From Saccharimonas sp963542675 (GTDB taxonomy: Bacteria > Patescibacteriota > Saccharimonadia > Saccharimonadales > Saccharimonadaceae), in NCBI GenBank assembly GCA_963542675.1, contig CAUTXC010000001.1, positions 53,331 through 117,330 on the forward strand: a DNA stretch of 64,000 bases, read 5' to 3'. The position numbers were made by a program, and so were the translations under genes. Numbering within the stretch: the first letter of the stretch is position 1; each line of letters begins with the position of its first letter. The notes under the pieces are model-generated. The model did not search any database. It was not told the origin of the DNA and saw nothing but the letters and a program-made list of their open reading frames with translations. Shown here piece by piece: positions 1-7,948 of the stretch.

Positions 1-2
1 GT

Positions 3-1121
3 GCAATTCCGTCTCAAGAAATACCTTCAGCTAATATAGTAGGTCGAAGCAGTACCATCACCTATCGTATTATTCACCAAGATGACACGACGATTTCTCT
101 CGCTGTGTTTATCCGTACTACTGTACCTCATGCTCTGCCAACCAACACGGTTCACTACTGGACATTCGATAAAATGAGCGGCCAGCCAATTACATCGTCT
201 ACCCTCGTTGATACATCAATCGCAGGGACAAATGAGCTTGTTATTGCTCTGCGTAAACAGGTGCAGCAGCGCTACCCGCATGCAGAGCCAGCAAAAGTTG
301 CGGAGATTATTACGCCAGAGTCTATTACAAACTTTTTGGTGTATGACCGAAAAACGGTTGGCTTTCTCTTTGATAAATACTCGCTTGGTATTGGTGTAGA
401 TGGGGTCATTAGCTTGAAGTTGCCAATCAAGCAGCTTAGCCACTTTGTCCAAAACCCAACCACCAAGAAGCTTTTTGATATTCCACCATCAGCATTATCA
501 TCATCAACCGACTGCGTGCGTTATCGCTGTATTGCACTCACCTTCGACGATGGGCCTGGGTTATACACGCAAACACTACTCGAGCATCTTGATCGCTATC
601 ATGCTAAGGCAACCTTCTTTGTGGTGGGGCGAAATGTTGCACCATACAGTATCGCGCTCCAGCAAGCAGTTCAACGCAAACACCAAATAGGCAACCACAC
701 GTGGAATCATCCACTCCTTCCTAAGCGCGACGAAGCTGTCATCCGCCAAGAGATTGAGAGTACAAACAGTGCCGTTGCTGCAGCTACTGGCGTGACACCA
801 ACAATGGTCCGTCCACCATATGGTGGCATGAATGACAAGGTGCGTGCGCAACTCCAGCAGCTTACTATGCCAGCCATTATGTGGTCGATCGATACACGCG
901 ATTGGGCCGATCATGACGCAGCAGTTGTCTGCAGCCGTGCCGTTGCCAATGCCGCACCTGGTGCGATTATTCTCATGCACGATATCCACAAAACCAGCGT
1001 CGATGCTGTGCCGTGTATCCTCGATGCATTGCAAAAGCAAGGGTACAGATTTGTCACGGTCAAGAACCTATTTGGCCATCCGCTCAGCGCTGGCGAGTCA
1101 TATTCTCAATATAAGCAGTAG
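3..1121 (+). CDS. Polysaccharide deacetylase (NodB family), 5' end cut by window edge
   Basis: This is probably an extracytoplasmic deacetylase of N-acetylated glycans, such as peptidoglycan. The reading frame is open to the window edge, so the N-terminus and any signal or membrane anchor are missing; the GTG at 105 is only an internal candidate start. All NodB motifs are visible: TFDDGP, the HxxxH metal site in NHTWNHP, RPPYG, a DTRDW motif and LMHDIH near the C-terminus. The roughly 170 residues before the catalytic domain resemble the DUF3298/DUF4163-type region of PdaC-like deacetylases, which is a weaker call. The gene ends 57 bp before the next gene on the same strand. Wall or glycan modification would suit the surface-glycan locus that follows. 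Confidence 0.88.
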   Translation, partial: AIPSQEIPSANIVGRSSTITYRIIHQDDTTISLAVFIRTTVPHALPTNTVHYWTFDKMSGQPITSSTLVDTSIAGTNELVIALRKQVQQRYPHAEPAKVAEIITPESITNFLVYDRKTVGFLFDKYSLGIGVDGVISLKLPIKQLSHFVQNPTTKKLFDIPPSALSSSTDCVRYRCIALTFDDGPGLYTQTLLEHLDRYHAKATFFVVGRNVAPYSIALQQAVQRKHQIGNHTWNHPLLPKRDEAVIRQEIESTNSAVAAATGVTPTMVRPPYGGMNDKVRAQLQQLTMPAIMWSIDTRDWADHDAAVVCSRAVANAAPGAIILMHDIHKTSVDAVPCILDALQKQGYRFVTVKNLFGHPLSAGESYSQYKQ

Positions 1122-1166
1122 GGTCTTTATAAACCGCTCATGCTACCATTCCGCTGTGTAATCCTC

Positions 1167-1172
1167 TACACT
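1167..1172 (+). promoter_or_regulatory. -10 box of a leaderless promoter
   Basis: The hexamer TACACT ends 6 nt before the ATG at 1179, which places the expected transcription start at or next to the A of the start codon. There is no Shine-Dalgarno sequence before this ATG. The same spacing recurs at several first genes in the window. Confidence 0.5.
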
Positions 1173-1178
1173 AATGCT

Positions 1179-3380
1179 ATGCAACAACCATTTCTTCCTA
1201 ACAACACCTCTCTCTCTTCAAGTCCACTCGATCTGGAGCAGCGGCTTGAGGTCCTGCAGCTTCCTGAGGCGAAGCTGCTGATCGGCGAACATATCAAAGC
1301 CTCACCAGAGTCACAAGGGGCAGACGAAGCAGCCAATCAGCGCGCAGAATATCAACGAACTGTCTGCTCGCTCAACGTTATGGACTACCTATATTACGGC
1401 GGCGATGAAAATTATGACAGACTAACCGCCGCCCAGAGCAACGCCAATCGCCTCACGCGTGAAGAATTTGAAGAGTTTCATCAGTGGGTTGCGAGCAGCT
1501 TGCCTGGCGAGCATAGCGCCAATGTAATGCGCTATATTATGCTTATTCATGATTTAGGCAAGAACCAAACGCTCGCGAGTGCCGTTATGGGAGAGGATGC
1601 CGCTGATTCGGTCGATCACGACGAAGTGTTGCGCCGCTTGCTCAGGTCAGATTACGCTGCAAAGCGCACAGAGTTATTACCGACATTCAGCCAATTAAGC
1701 GAAGCAGACCAAACGATCATACGCGATGTCATCAACACAGAACTCAATCTTGGCCAGTTTATCCAAGCCGAAGTACCAGCGGCAGCGCTGGCAGGCTTTG
1801 CAGACAGTGCTGAGCCAGTGCGCTCGCTCTATATTATGCATACTCTGTTTGATATTGCTGGTGCGGTAGGGCATGTTAATGCTGAGAGTTCTCTACTCCT
1901 CACTTCTCCTATGTACAACCAAATGGCAGCAGCCTGCGACGTCTTAACCGATAGCACCCTCCCGACCGACAACGCACGCTACGCTCACTACCTCGCTCAG
2001 CGAGCACAGCGCTTTGGCCTCGATAACGATGCTATTGAGCAGCTCATCAACAGCCAAGCACACACTCACACTGTGCGCCTTGCTTGTATGCTACGATACG
2101 ATACACCAGAGGAGTATCAGCAACTGACCAATGCGCTAGATACGCTACCTGGCCCTGTACAAGCTATCCTCGCTCAAGAGCTCAGCAATGATGGCATTCA
2201 TCAGCGCGCGACTCTGCCTTACTACGGCCCAGCCCTGCTGAAGGGGCTTGAGAAACATCATAACCTCAGCACAGCACTCACCTACTTTGCGCATGTTTTG
2301 CAAGAGACACACATTGCTGACAAAGCAGCGCGCAAGGCAGGCGAGACAGGTGTCGTCACGGCAGACCTCAGCACTATCGCCCAAGCCGCCAACCAAGGCA
2401 CGCTCGATCCACGCCACGCTGAGCTGCGCTTTCGCCACAGTGGTGAGACACTTGTGCCAGAATATCAGGACACACCCGAGCTTGCTATTGATTCACTTCC
2501 GGTGTTTGACTCTGAGCAGTTACATGGCAAGCGGATTATCTACCTTGGGATGGGTGGTGGCTCGGATGGTATCCAGGCTGCTATGTTGAGCAAGCTTCAT
2601 CAGCAGCACCATGCCGTGCAGCCTACAGCTATCGTGTCGGTGCGCAACTTCGCCGCCGATAACAACAAACAGCTTGCTCATACTGGCCGACAGATTGGTG
2701 ACGCACTCGCAGAGATTACGAAGGAAACAACCAAAGTTGGTGACTGGCGCTTCCTCGAGGATATTATTGCTAAGGACGAGACAATCGCACCAGTTTATCT
2801 GCTTAATTCAATCGAGCCGGAGCAGATTGCTCACGACCTGCAGATTCTCATCCGCGAGACGGGAGCTGATGCAATTTGTGGCATCGACACCGGTGGTGAT
2901 GTACTCTACCATGCCAATACCGCCATCGACCCAACAACCTCATCACCGGATCAAGATTATGCTGTACTTGCTGCTCTGCATATGATCAACGTAGCAGCAG
3001 AGGCAGGTGGCACACCACTCGATGTCTTTACTGCTATCGTTGCACCTGGCGTGGATACACCTCCGTATGCTAATGAGATACTTACTCGCAGCAGCGCCCA
3101 GCGCTATTCTCTTCACCTAGACGATACCGCCACCATTACTCGGACTTACGCCGCATGGCGCATGGACGGCTCTGCTAGCGAAGAAGGGCTTTATGGTAAA
3201 ACACCACTGGCGTGGATTGCTGCGCTGACAGGTAAGCACGGCTTGCAGCCACTCGCTCTCCCACGAGCTAACGCAACTTCATCTCATAACCCATGGCGTA
3301 TCTTTATGAATATCCGCCCTTCGACCGCTCGCGTGGTAATAATGCAGGCCGAGCGGTTATACCAAGCTGTAAATCATTGA
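1179..3380 (+). CDS. HD-like domain / DUF1152 fusion protein
   Basis: The C-terminal half (about residues 430-650) matches DUF1152. It has a Gly-rich YLGMGGGSDG motif, then GIDTGGDVL and a SPDQDYAVL stretch, as in that family of unknown function. The N-terminal half has an HD-like signature (HDLGKN near residue 127, then DHDEVL), which suggests but does not prove a metal-dependent phosphohydrolase fold. Substrate unknown. The start at 1179 is preferred because of the leaderless -10 box; an in-frame ATG at 1140 would add 13 residues and also lacks a clear ribosome site. The protein has no signal peptide or membrane segment, so it is probably cytoplasmic. The next gene begins 33 bp downstream. 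Confidence 0.72.
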   Translation: MQQPFLPNNTSLSSSPLDLEQRLEVLQLPEAKLLIGEHIKASPESQGADEAANQRAEYQRTVCSLNVMDYLYYGGDENYDRLTAAQSNANRLTREEFEEFHQWVASSLPGEHSANVMRYIMLIHDLGKNQTLASAVMGEDAADSVDHDEVLRRLLRSDYAAKRTELLPTFSQLSEADQTIIRDVINTELNLGQFIQAEVPAAALAGFADSAEPVRSLYIMHTLFDIAGAVGHVNAESSLLLTSPMYNQMAAACDVLTDSTLPTDNARYAHYLAQRAQRFGLDNDAIEQLINSQAHTHTVRLACMLRYDTPEEYQQLTNALDTLPGPVQAILAQELSNDGIHQRATLPYYGPALLKGLEKHHNLSTALTYFAHVLQETHIADKAARKAGETGVVTADLSTIAQAANQGTLDPRHAELRFRHSGETLVPEYQDTPELAIDSLPVFDSEQLHGKRIIYLGMGGGSDGIQAAMLSKLHQQHHAVQPTAIVSVRNFAADNNKQLAHTGRQIGDALAEITKETTKVGDWRFLEDIIAKDETIAPVYLLNSIEPEQIAHDLQILIRETGADAICGIDTGGDVLYHANTAIDPTTSSPDQDYAVLAALHMINVAAEAGGTPLDVFTAIVAPGVDTPPYANEILTRSSAQRYSLHLDDTATITRTYAAWRMDGSASEEGLYGKTPLAWIAALTGKHGLQPLALPRANATSSHNPWRIFMNIRPSTARVVIMQAERLYQAVNH

Positions 3381-3413
3381 TTAAATTAATCAGTAATGAA
3401 AGGAGCTCTTCAT

Positions 3414-4196
3414 ATGAAATTAACTTTCATGACATACAACATCTACAATGGTGCCGAGACAACGATCGATGACGTTATTGCAGTTATCAACGAAGCAAAG
3501 CCAGATATCCTGACGCTCAACGAAGCAAACGGCTTCGAGAACGACACAAGAAAACGCCTTGCATACGTCTCAGAACAAACCGCTATGACGTATACTCACC
3601 TTGCACTCTGCGGTGATGGGTCATGGTATCATACAGCGTTGCTATCAAAATATCCTATCCTGGATGCGACACTGCTCTACCCATGTAGCCGATCACTCCT
3701 AGTAAGCCGCGTTCAAGTCGATAATCATCATGTTTTCTCCATTGGTAGCCTTCATCTCTCACCGCGATGCGAAGCTGACCGGCTGCAAGAGGTGCACCGG
3801 CTCATTAACCATATTGGTGAGAATAGTACTCATACTGTCGTTATGGGTGACTGTAATTCACTCTCGTTTTATGATACATATCCGCCTGATATAGTAGATT
3901 CTTTTGATGCTAACCTAACACGTAAATTTACTCGTGATGGCACAATTGTTCATGATGTCACTCGTTTTATGGCGCAGGCGGGCCTTGTCGATACAGCAGC
4001 TGCTTTGCAACAACACGCAACCTCGACGGCTCCAACACCACTGCCGCCACACCCTGATCACCCAACCAGCCGACTTGACTATATCTTTGTCTCGAAAGAT
4101 CTGCAGCCTGCATTAACCTCATACAATGTTGTCAAAACACCACTATCAGACCGAGCGTCGGATCACTACCCAGTCGTCGTTGAGCTTACATTATAG
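3414..4196 (+). CDS. Endonuclease/exonuclease/phosphatase (EEP) family protein
   Basis: This is a 260-residue member of the EEP superfamily, Mg-dependent phosphodiesterases that include nucleases and lipid or sugar phosphatases. Visible motifs are the N-terminal TYNIYNG with a Glu at LNEANG, the GDCNS motif, SRLDYIF, and the terminal SDHYPVVVEL with its catalytic Asp-His pair. The start at 3414 is fixed by AAAGGAG at 3399-3405, 8 nt upstream; the ATG at 3396 overlaps that site. No signal peptide is seen. The substrate cannot be deduced. A perfect 9-bp terminator hairpin follows at 4278. Confidence 0.85.
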   Translation: MKLTFMTYNIYNGAETTIDDVIAVINEAKPDILTLNEANGFENDTRKRLAYVSEQTAMTYTHLALCGDGSWYHTALLSKYPILDATLLYPCSRSLLVSRVQVDNHHVFSIGSLHLSPRCEADRLQEVHRLINHIGENSTHTVVMGDCNSLSFYDTYPPDIVDSFDANLTRKFTRDGTIVHDVTRFMAQAGLVDTAAALQQHATSTAPTPLPPHPDHPTSRLDYIFVSKDLQPALTSYNVVKTPLSDRASDHYPVVVELTL

Positions 4197-4277
4197 TGTA
4201 AGCTCGCTTGTCTACTGGGGTTAGTCTCTCAGTATTTGAATTTTGCGGCTCAAGGGCGATATAAGCTTTAATAAAAT

Positions 4278-4300
4278 AAGACCGATTTTCATCGGTCTTT
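4278..4300. terminator. Intrinsic terminator, probably bidirectional
   Basis: A perfect 9-bp stem (AAGACCGAT paired with ATCGGTCTT) has a 4-nt loop. T-rich sequence follows on the plus strand and an A/T-rich run on the minus strand. It sits between the EEP gene and the convergent tRNA-Asn. Confidence 0.75.
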
Positions 4301-4311
4301 ATCATGCATCG

Positions 4312-4386
4312 TGGCTCCGGAGACTGGGCTCGAACCAGCGACCTAATCGTTAACAGCGACCCGCTCTACCACTGAGCTACTCCGGA
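4312..4386 (-). tRNA. tRNA-Asn (anticodon GTT), CCA encoded
   Basis: On the minus strand the cloverleaf folds fully. The acceptor stem TCCGGAG pairs with CTCCGGA and is followed by discriminator G and a genomically encoded CCA. The D arm is GCTC...GAGC. The anticodon loop CTGTTAA gives GTT, and the T arm contains GGTTCGAGCCC. The anticodon stem has two G-U pairs. Confidence 0.96.
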
Positions 4387-4455
4387 TTACTCTGTAAGTA
4401 TACCGGTTGGAGGGGTGGTTCGTCAAGAGTCACGCCGCAAAATAGGTATTTTGTG

Positions 4456-6222
4456 CTATGGCTGGCTGCGGAATTGTTCGATCCGCTTAGTTAGCTCAGC
4501 GATATTATTCCAACTACTGCCATCTGTCATGATGGCGAGCACATATTTGCCGTTTGAATCATAGACGATCGCTGCGTCGTGTAGGAGACCATTCAAGAAC
4601 CCAACCTTATCTGCCACCGTACCATTCGTGCCAGCAGGGATACCCTTGCGATATACATTAGCCTTGAGCGCAGAGAGGAACCGGTCGCGGTTGGCACTAC
4701 TAAAGTTCTGCCCCGCATCAAGCATCACCATAAAGCGCGCAAGGTCATTTGCTGTGGTATATGGCCCGCCAGACTTGGCGAAGGTCGTATCTTTGAAGCC
4801 AATGTCATTGGCATCCTTTGTTACAACGTCATAGCCAATAACTTTGAGGTAATTCTCTGCACATGGGTTATCGCTTTGGCTAATCATTTTGTTGAAGCAA
4901 ACTTGGTTATCCTCCCAGCGCCAGCCTGCCAGCTGCTCGCGCCGAAGCACGCTATAACCAACAAATAGTTTGTATGTACTGGCAGTGACAAATTGCTTAT
5001 TGCCATTGTAGCTCGCATTGCGCTTCTTGCCATCAATTTCTAAGAATGAGACACCATACGTCCCTGGGTGATCTTCAGCATAGTGTTTGAGAAGAGCGTT
5101 AAGCCCGTCTTCGGTCGAGCTATAATTGCGGTCATATTCTACCTTGGCTGGCACCGTCTTCGTTACTGCGGCTGGTTGTGAGCGTGTTTGATTAATAAAC
5201 TCCGAGAGCTGCTGCGCAGTTGCGTCAATATCGAGCGTGCGCCCTGGTTTACCATCTGTGCGTGACGTTTCAGTGAGATCGTACGTGGCAACTTTCGTGG
5301 TGCCTGGATCAATATTCACCTTTGGCGTGACATGCTTTGTGAGATAGCCGGAGGCCTGCGATGCACTAATGCTTGCTACTAATGTCTTATCCTTTGGCTG
5401 AGCAACAACCCATTGAATAACTTCATTCGCTGGCAGTGTCACTGTTTCGTCGTTTACCTTAAGAGCGACACCTTTGCCGATAACCTTCGTAATTTTTTGC
5501 TCGAGCGCCTTCGCTGCATCGGTCGTAATAGCCGGAGCGATGCCGCGCATTGGGATCTCAACAGTCGTGCCCTGTACAAGACGGGGGCTAATCGCACCAA
5601 TGCTATGCGATACCGCATCACGCTGACACTCACCACCACGCCGTGCTTGATTCACCACCAGCTTGCCATGTTCGACTTTGAGGCTCGCATCGACTGGTGC
5701 ACGCTTACAGACTGGCATGATCGTCTGAGTAATATATTGCTCGGTACGCGTCGTAGTCGTTAATTTTGGTGAGCTTGGCACATCTGGCTGCCACCAGAAC
5801 GATGACAACGGCATAATTCGCCACAGCAAGGGATACTGCGCCTGCGCAAGCCGGTCGGTGTTGTCTACTGTAATAGCAAGCTGCTCAATCGTCGGTGACG
5901 CGATGGTTGTGCCATCACCCACTAGTTTTACAGAGTGCTCTTGGTAGGCTTGGTTAAGGGTTTCTGTGGCTTCTGACATTGTCTGCCAACCAAGCGATAC
6001 ACCGTCGATCCGCGCATTTGGTAGTAGTCGATCACTCGGATACACCAGCTGGAACAGCACATTGAGCCCAAGAATAATACCGATGGTGATATATGTTTTG
6101 CGCCGTGTCCAGCGAATACGCAGCACTGGCACACGCCAATCGGCAAAACGAAGTTTTTCGGCAATAGTTGCCTTGCGGCGTCGGGGGTACGGACGCTGCG
6201 CGCGCGGAGGAGTATACATCAT
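4456..6222 (-). CDS. Membrane-anchored serine hydrolase, class A beta-lactamase-like
   Basis: A 588-residue protein with a basic N-terminus, one membrane segment (about residues 45-62) and a long extracytoplasmic part. The C-terminal 220 residues carry the penicillin-binding fold motifs: STYK (SxxK nucleophile), SDN within SQSDNP, and KVG where KTG or KSG is usual. The middle region (about 70-340) resembles the putative peptidoglycan-binding domains found in VanW/YkuD-type proteins, which is a moderate call. It is more likely a peptidoglycan-active peptidase or scaffold than a resistance enzyme. It is transcribed from a leaderless extended -10 promoter at 6229-6237, whose TATAAT ends 6 nt before the first of two adjacent ATGs. 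Confidence 0.75.
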   Translation of the reverse strand: MMYTPPRAQRPYPRRRKATIAEKLRFADWRVPVLRIRWTRRKTYITIGIILGLNVLFQLVYPSDRLLPNARIDGVSLGWQTMSEATETLNQAYQEHSVKLVGDGTTIASPTIEQLAITVDNTDRLAQAQYPLLWRIMPLSSFWWQPDVPSSPKLTTTTRTEQYITQTIMPVCKRAPVDASLKVEHGKLVVNQARRGGECQRDAVSHSIGAISPRLVQGTTVEIPMRGIAPAITTDAAKALEQKITKVIGKGVALKVNDETVTLPANEVIQWVVAQPKDKTLVASISASQASGYLTKHVTPKVNIDPGTTKVATYDLTETSRTDGKPGRTLDIDATAQQLSEFINQTRSQPAAVTKTVPAKVEYDRNYSSTEDGLNALLKHYAEDHPGTYGVSFLEIDGKKRNASYNGNKQFVTASTYKLFVGYSVLRREQLAGWRWEDNQVCFNKMISQSDNPCAENYLKVIGYDVVTKDANDIGFKDTTFAKSGGPYTTANDLARFMVMLDAGQNFSSANRDRFLSALKANVYRKGIPAGTNGTVADKVGFLNGLLHDAAIVYDSNGKYVLAIMTDGSSWNNIAELTKRIEQFRSQP

Positions 6223-6228
6223 GTAGAT

Positions 6229-6237
6229 ATTATATCA
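6229..6237 (-). promoter_or_regulatory. Extended -10 promoter, leaderless
   Basis: TGATATAAT on the minus strand is a perfect extended -10 element (TGN plus TATAAT). It ends 6 nt before the ATG at 6222, so the message should begin at the start codon. No convincing -35 is seen. Confidence 0.65.
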
Positions 6238-6238
6238 T

Positions 6239-6601
6239 CTATGATGATTGGTCGCTTTGCAAAATTTCTAGTGCGCGCTGCAAAACCGCAATATCATCAG
6301 CGGCGTTATCCTGCTGCTCTAATGCGCTTATTTTTGCACGAATCACCTGCTCGACTGGTGCCACCACAACATCCGCAGCATTCTGAGTGGGCGGTACCAC
6401 TTGCAGGCTACGTGCTGAGTTATCCTTCTTGACTAAAAATCCACGAACAATCAGGCCGTTGACATGCGCCGCCACCGTGCTCACCGACTTATAGTCAAAG
6501 GCACGCATAATTTCGCGGTAGCTTGGGCCATAGCCATTACTCTTGATAAATGTGTCTATAAATGTCAATAATTCACGTTGTTTTCGCGTTGGGCTTGTCA
6601 T
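6239..6601 (-). CDS. LexA-like winged-helix regulator without peptidase domain
   Basis: A 120-residue protein whose first 65 residues match the LexA N-terminal winged helix (RKQRELLTFI..., GYGPSYREIM, then a wing ending ARSLQV). The S24 autoprotease domain of LexA is absent; the tail is a short Gln/Asp-rich helix. It could bind DNA but could not be inactivated by RecA-stimulated self-cleavage. The start at 6601 is set by GGAGG 7 nt upstream and by an ATGA overlap with the stop of the preceding O-antigen ligase/polymerase-like gene, so the two should be translationally coupled. Its target is unknown; glycan genes are the obvious candidates. Confidence 0.75.
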   Translation of the reverse strand: MTSPTRKQRELLTFIDTFIKSNGYGPSYREIMRAFDYKSVSTVAAHVNGLIVRGFLVKKDNSARSLQVVPPTQNAADVVVAPVEQVIRAKISALEQQDNAADDIAVLQRALEILQSDQSS

Positions 6602-7896
6602 AATCCATCCTCCGTTATCGCTAGTGCTGCCAGCCCCCACCAGAGCATCGACACAGTGTCGTCAACAAAAACTGGTAAGAACAATCCTATCACAGTTAAG
6701 CCGATTCCGCCAGCAAAACTACCGAAAGCCAGCCAATATGACCGGCGATGCCATAATTTTACCAGTACACCAGTGGTTAATGCAACTAATAATAGTAATC
6801 CAATCCAGCCAATTTCGTGAGCAACGAACAAATAGTGGTTTTCAATAATTAAGCTCTGCCCATTGCCAAGAAGCGATGCCGAGCCAGTACTTCCTACGCC
6901 AGTGCCAAGCGGTTGCTGCAAGGCGCGCGTTAGGCCAGCTTGCAACGAAGTGATTCGGTCGCTGTCGGATGTTTGGGTCGGGCCATGCGTTGGGTCGTTA
7001 TGCAAGATAACATTGTCAATAAAGTGTGGATCCCTAGCGTAGCCAATGCTACCAACAATCACCCCACAGCCAAGTACTACACCAGCGCCCCACAGTACGA
7101 TACGCCGAGATGCCTGCGACTGCCATGCCCTGACAATCGCAACAATGCCAACACCAACCGCCACCGCGAGCAGCGCACTTCGCGAATAGCTCTGCCATAC
7201 CGCAAGCGCCGCTAGCAGCGCCATACCACCAAGCGCCCAACGCCGCATATGCGAAATACGCCGCCATTGGAATGCGCCATATGCCACGATAAGCGTCAGG
7301 ACAGTACTTGCATACGCCCCAAGTGGATTTGGCCCACGCAGCGTGCTATTAATGCGGACATAGGCACTGTTGGAATCGACTGTTTGGTAAGGTTCAATCG
7401 TCGTCGGCCCGTAGCCAAGCGGCATCAGCACATCACGCGGCAGGACAAGCTGCGCTGCTGCAAAGCCAATCACGATGACTGCACCCGCACCAAGCATACG
7501 CAGCAACCAGCGCCGATACTGCGGATAATTACTCACAAATACATAGACTGCCGCACCAAGCGCCACAAAACGCAGGTCAATCAACAAACCTGATAGCAAT
7601 GCCAAACCAGACGTCGGCACAAGCAGCGCCACCACGCCGTGCCACAGCGCAAAGGCGAGCGCAAGCTGAATAATGCGATCACTCAGCCAACGCTGCCACT
7701 GTCGACGTAGCGTCACGTCGATAACAACAAGAAGCAAGACAACGAGAAGCAAGACTTCCTTCCATGCCTTGACAAAGAGCGCATAATCTGGCCAATGAGC
7801 ACCCACCCATACCGTCAGCGGCGCATGGATAGCCAGTCCGAAAAATATCGTACACAAAAACCAAGCCGGTATCTTTTCTCGCAATAACCGCTTCAT
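6598..7896 (-). CDS. O-antigen ligase / polymerase family (WaaL/Wzy-like) membrane protein
   Basis: A 432-residue polytopic protein with about 11-12 hydrophobic segments. It has the large extracytoplasmic loop and the SRSA(L)LAV segment typical of Wzy_C/WaaL-family proteins. Members transfer or polymerise lipid-linked glycans outside the membrane. WaaL ligases and Wzy polymerases cannot be told apart here. No other Wzy candidate is seen, so this protein may polymerise Wzx-exported units or attach glycan to a surface acceptor. It overlaps the downstream LexA-like gene by 4 bp. It has its own extended -10 promoter (TGCTACACT) 8 nt upstream of the ATG. Confidence 0.8.
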   Translation of the reverse strand: MKRLLREKIPAWFLCTIFFGLAIHAPLTVWVGAHWPDYALFVKAWKEVLLLVVLLLVVIDVTLRRQWQRWLSDRIIQLALAFALWHGVVALLVPTSGLALLSGLLIDLRFVALGAAVYVFVSNYPQYRRWLLRMLGAGAVIVIGFAAAQLVLPRDVLMPLGYGPTTIEPYQTVDSNSAYVRINSTLRGPNPLGAYASTVLTLIVAYGAFQWRRISHMRRWALGGMALLAALAVWQSYSRSALLAVAVGVGIVAIVRAWQSQASRRIVLWGAGVVLGCGVIVGSIGYARDPHFIDNVILHNDPTHGPTQTSDSDRITSLQAGLTRALQQPLGTGVGSTGSASLLGNGQSLIIENHYLFVAHEIGWIGLLLLVALTTGVLVKLWHRRSYWLAFGSFAGGIGLTVIGLFLPVFVDDTVSMLWWGLAALAITEDGL

Positions 7897-7904
7897 CTCT
7901 TTCT

Positions 7905-7913
7905 AGTGTAGCA
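7905..7913 (-). promoter_or_regulatory. Extended -10 promoter of the WaaL/Wzy-like gene
   Basis: TGCTACACT on the minus strand ends 8 nt before the ATG at 7896. It lies back to back with the promoter of the divergent sugar transferase gene in a 52-bp gap. Confidence 0.55.
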
Positions 7914-7929
7914 AACTTTCGGTAAAAAG

Positions 7930-7938
7930 TGTTATAGT
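7930..7938 (+). promoter_or_regulatory. Extended -10 promoter of the initiating sugar transferase
   Basis: TGTTATAGT matches an extended -10 element and ends 10 nt before the ATG at 7949, giving a leader of only a few nucleotides. Confidence 0.6.
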
Positions 7939-7948
7939 AACAGTTGTT

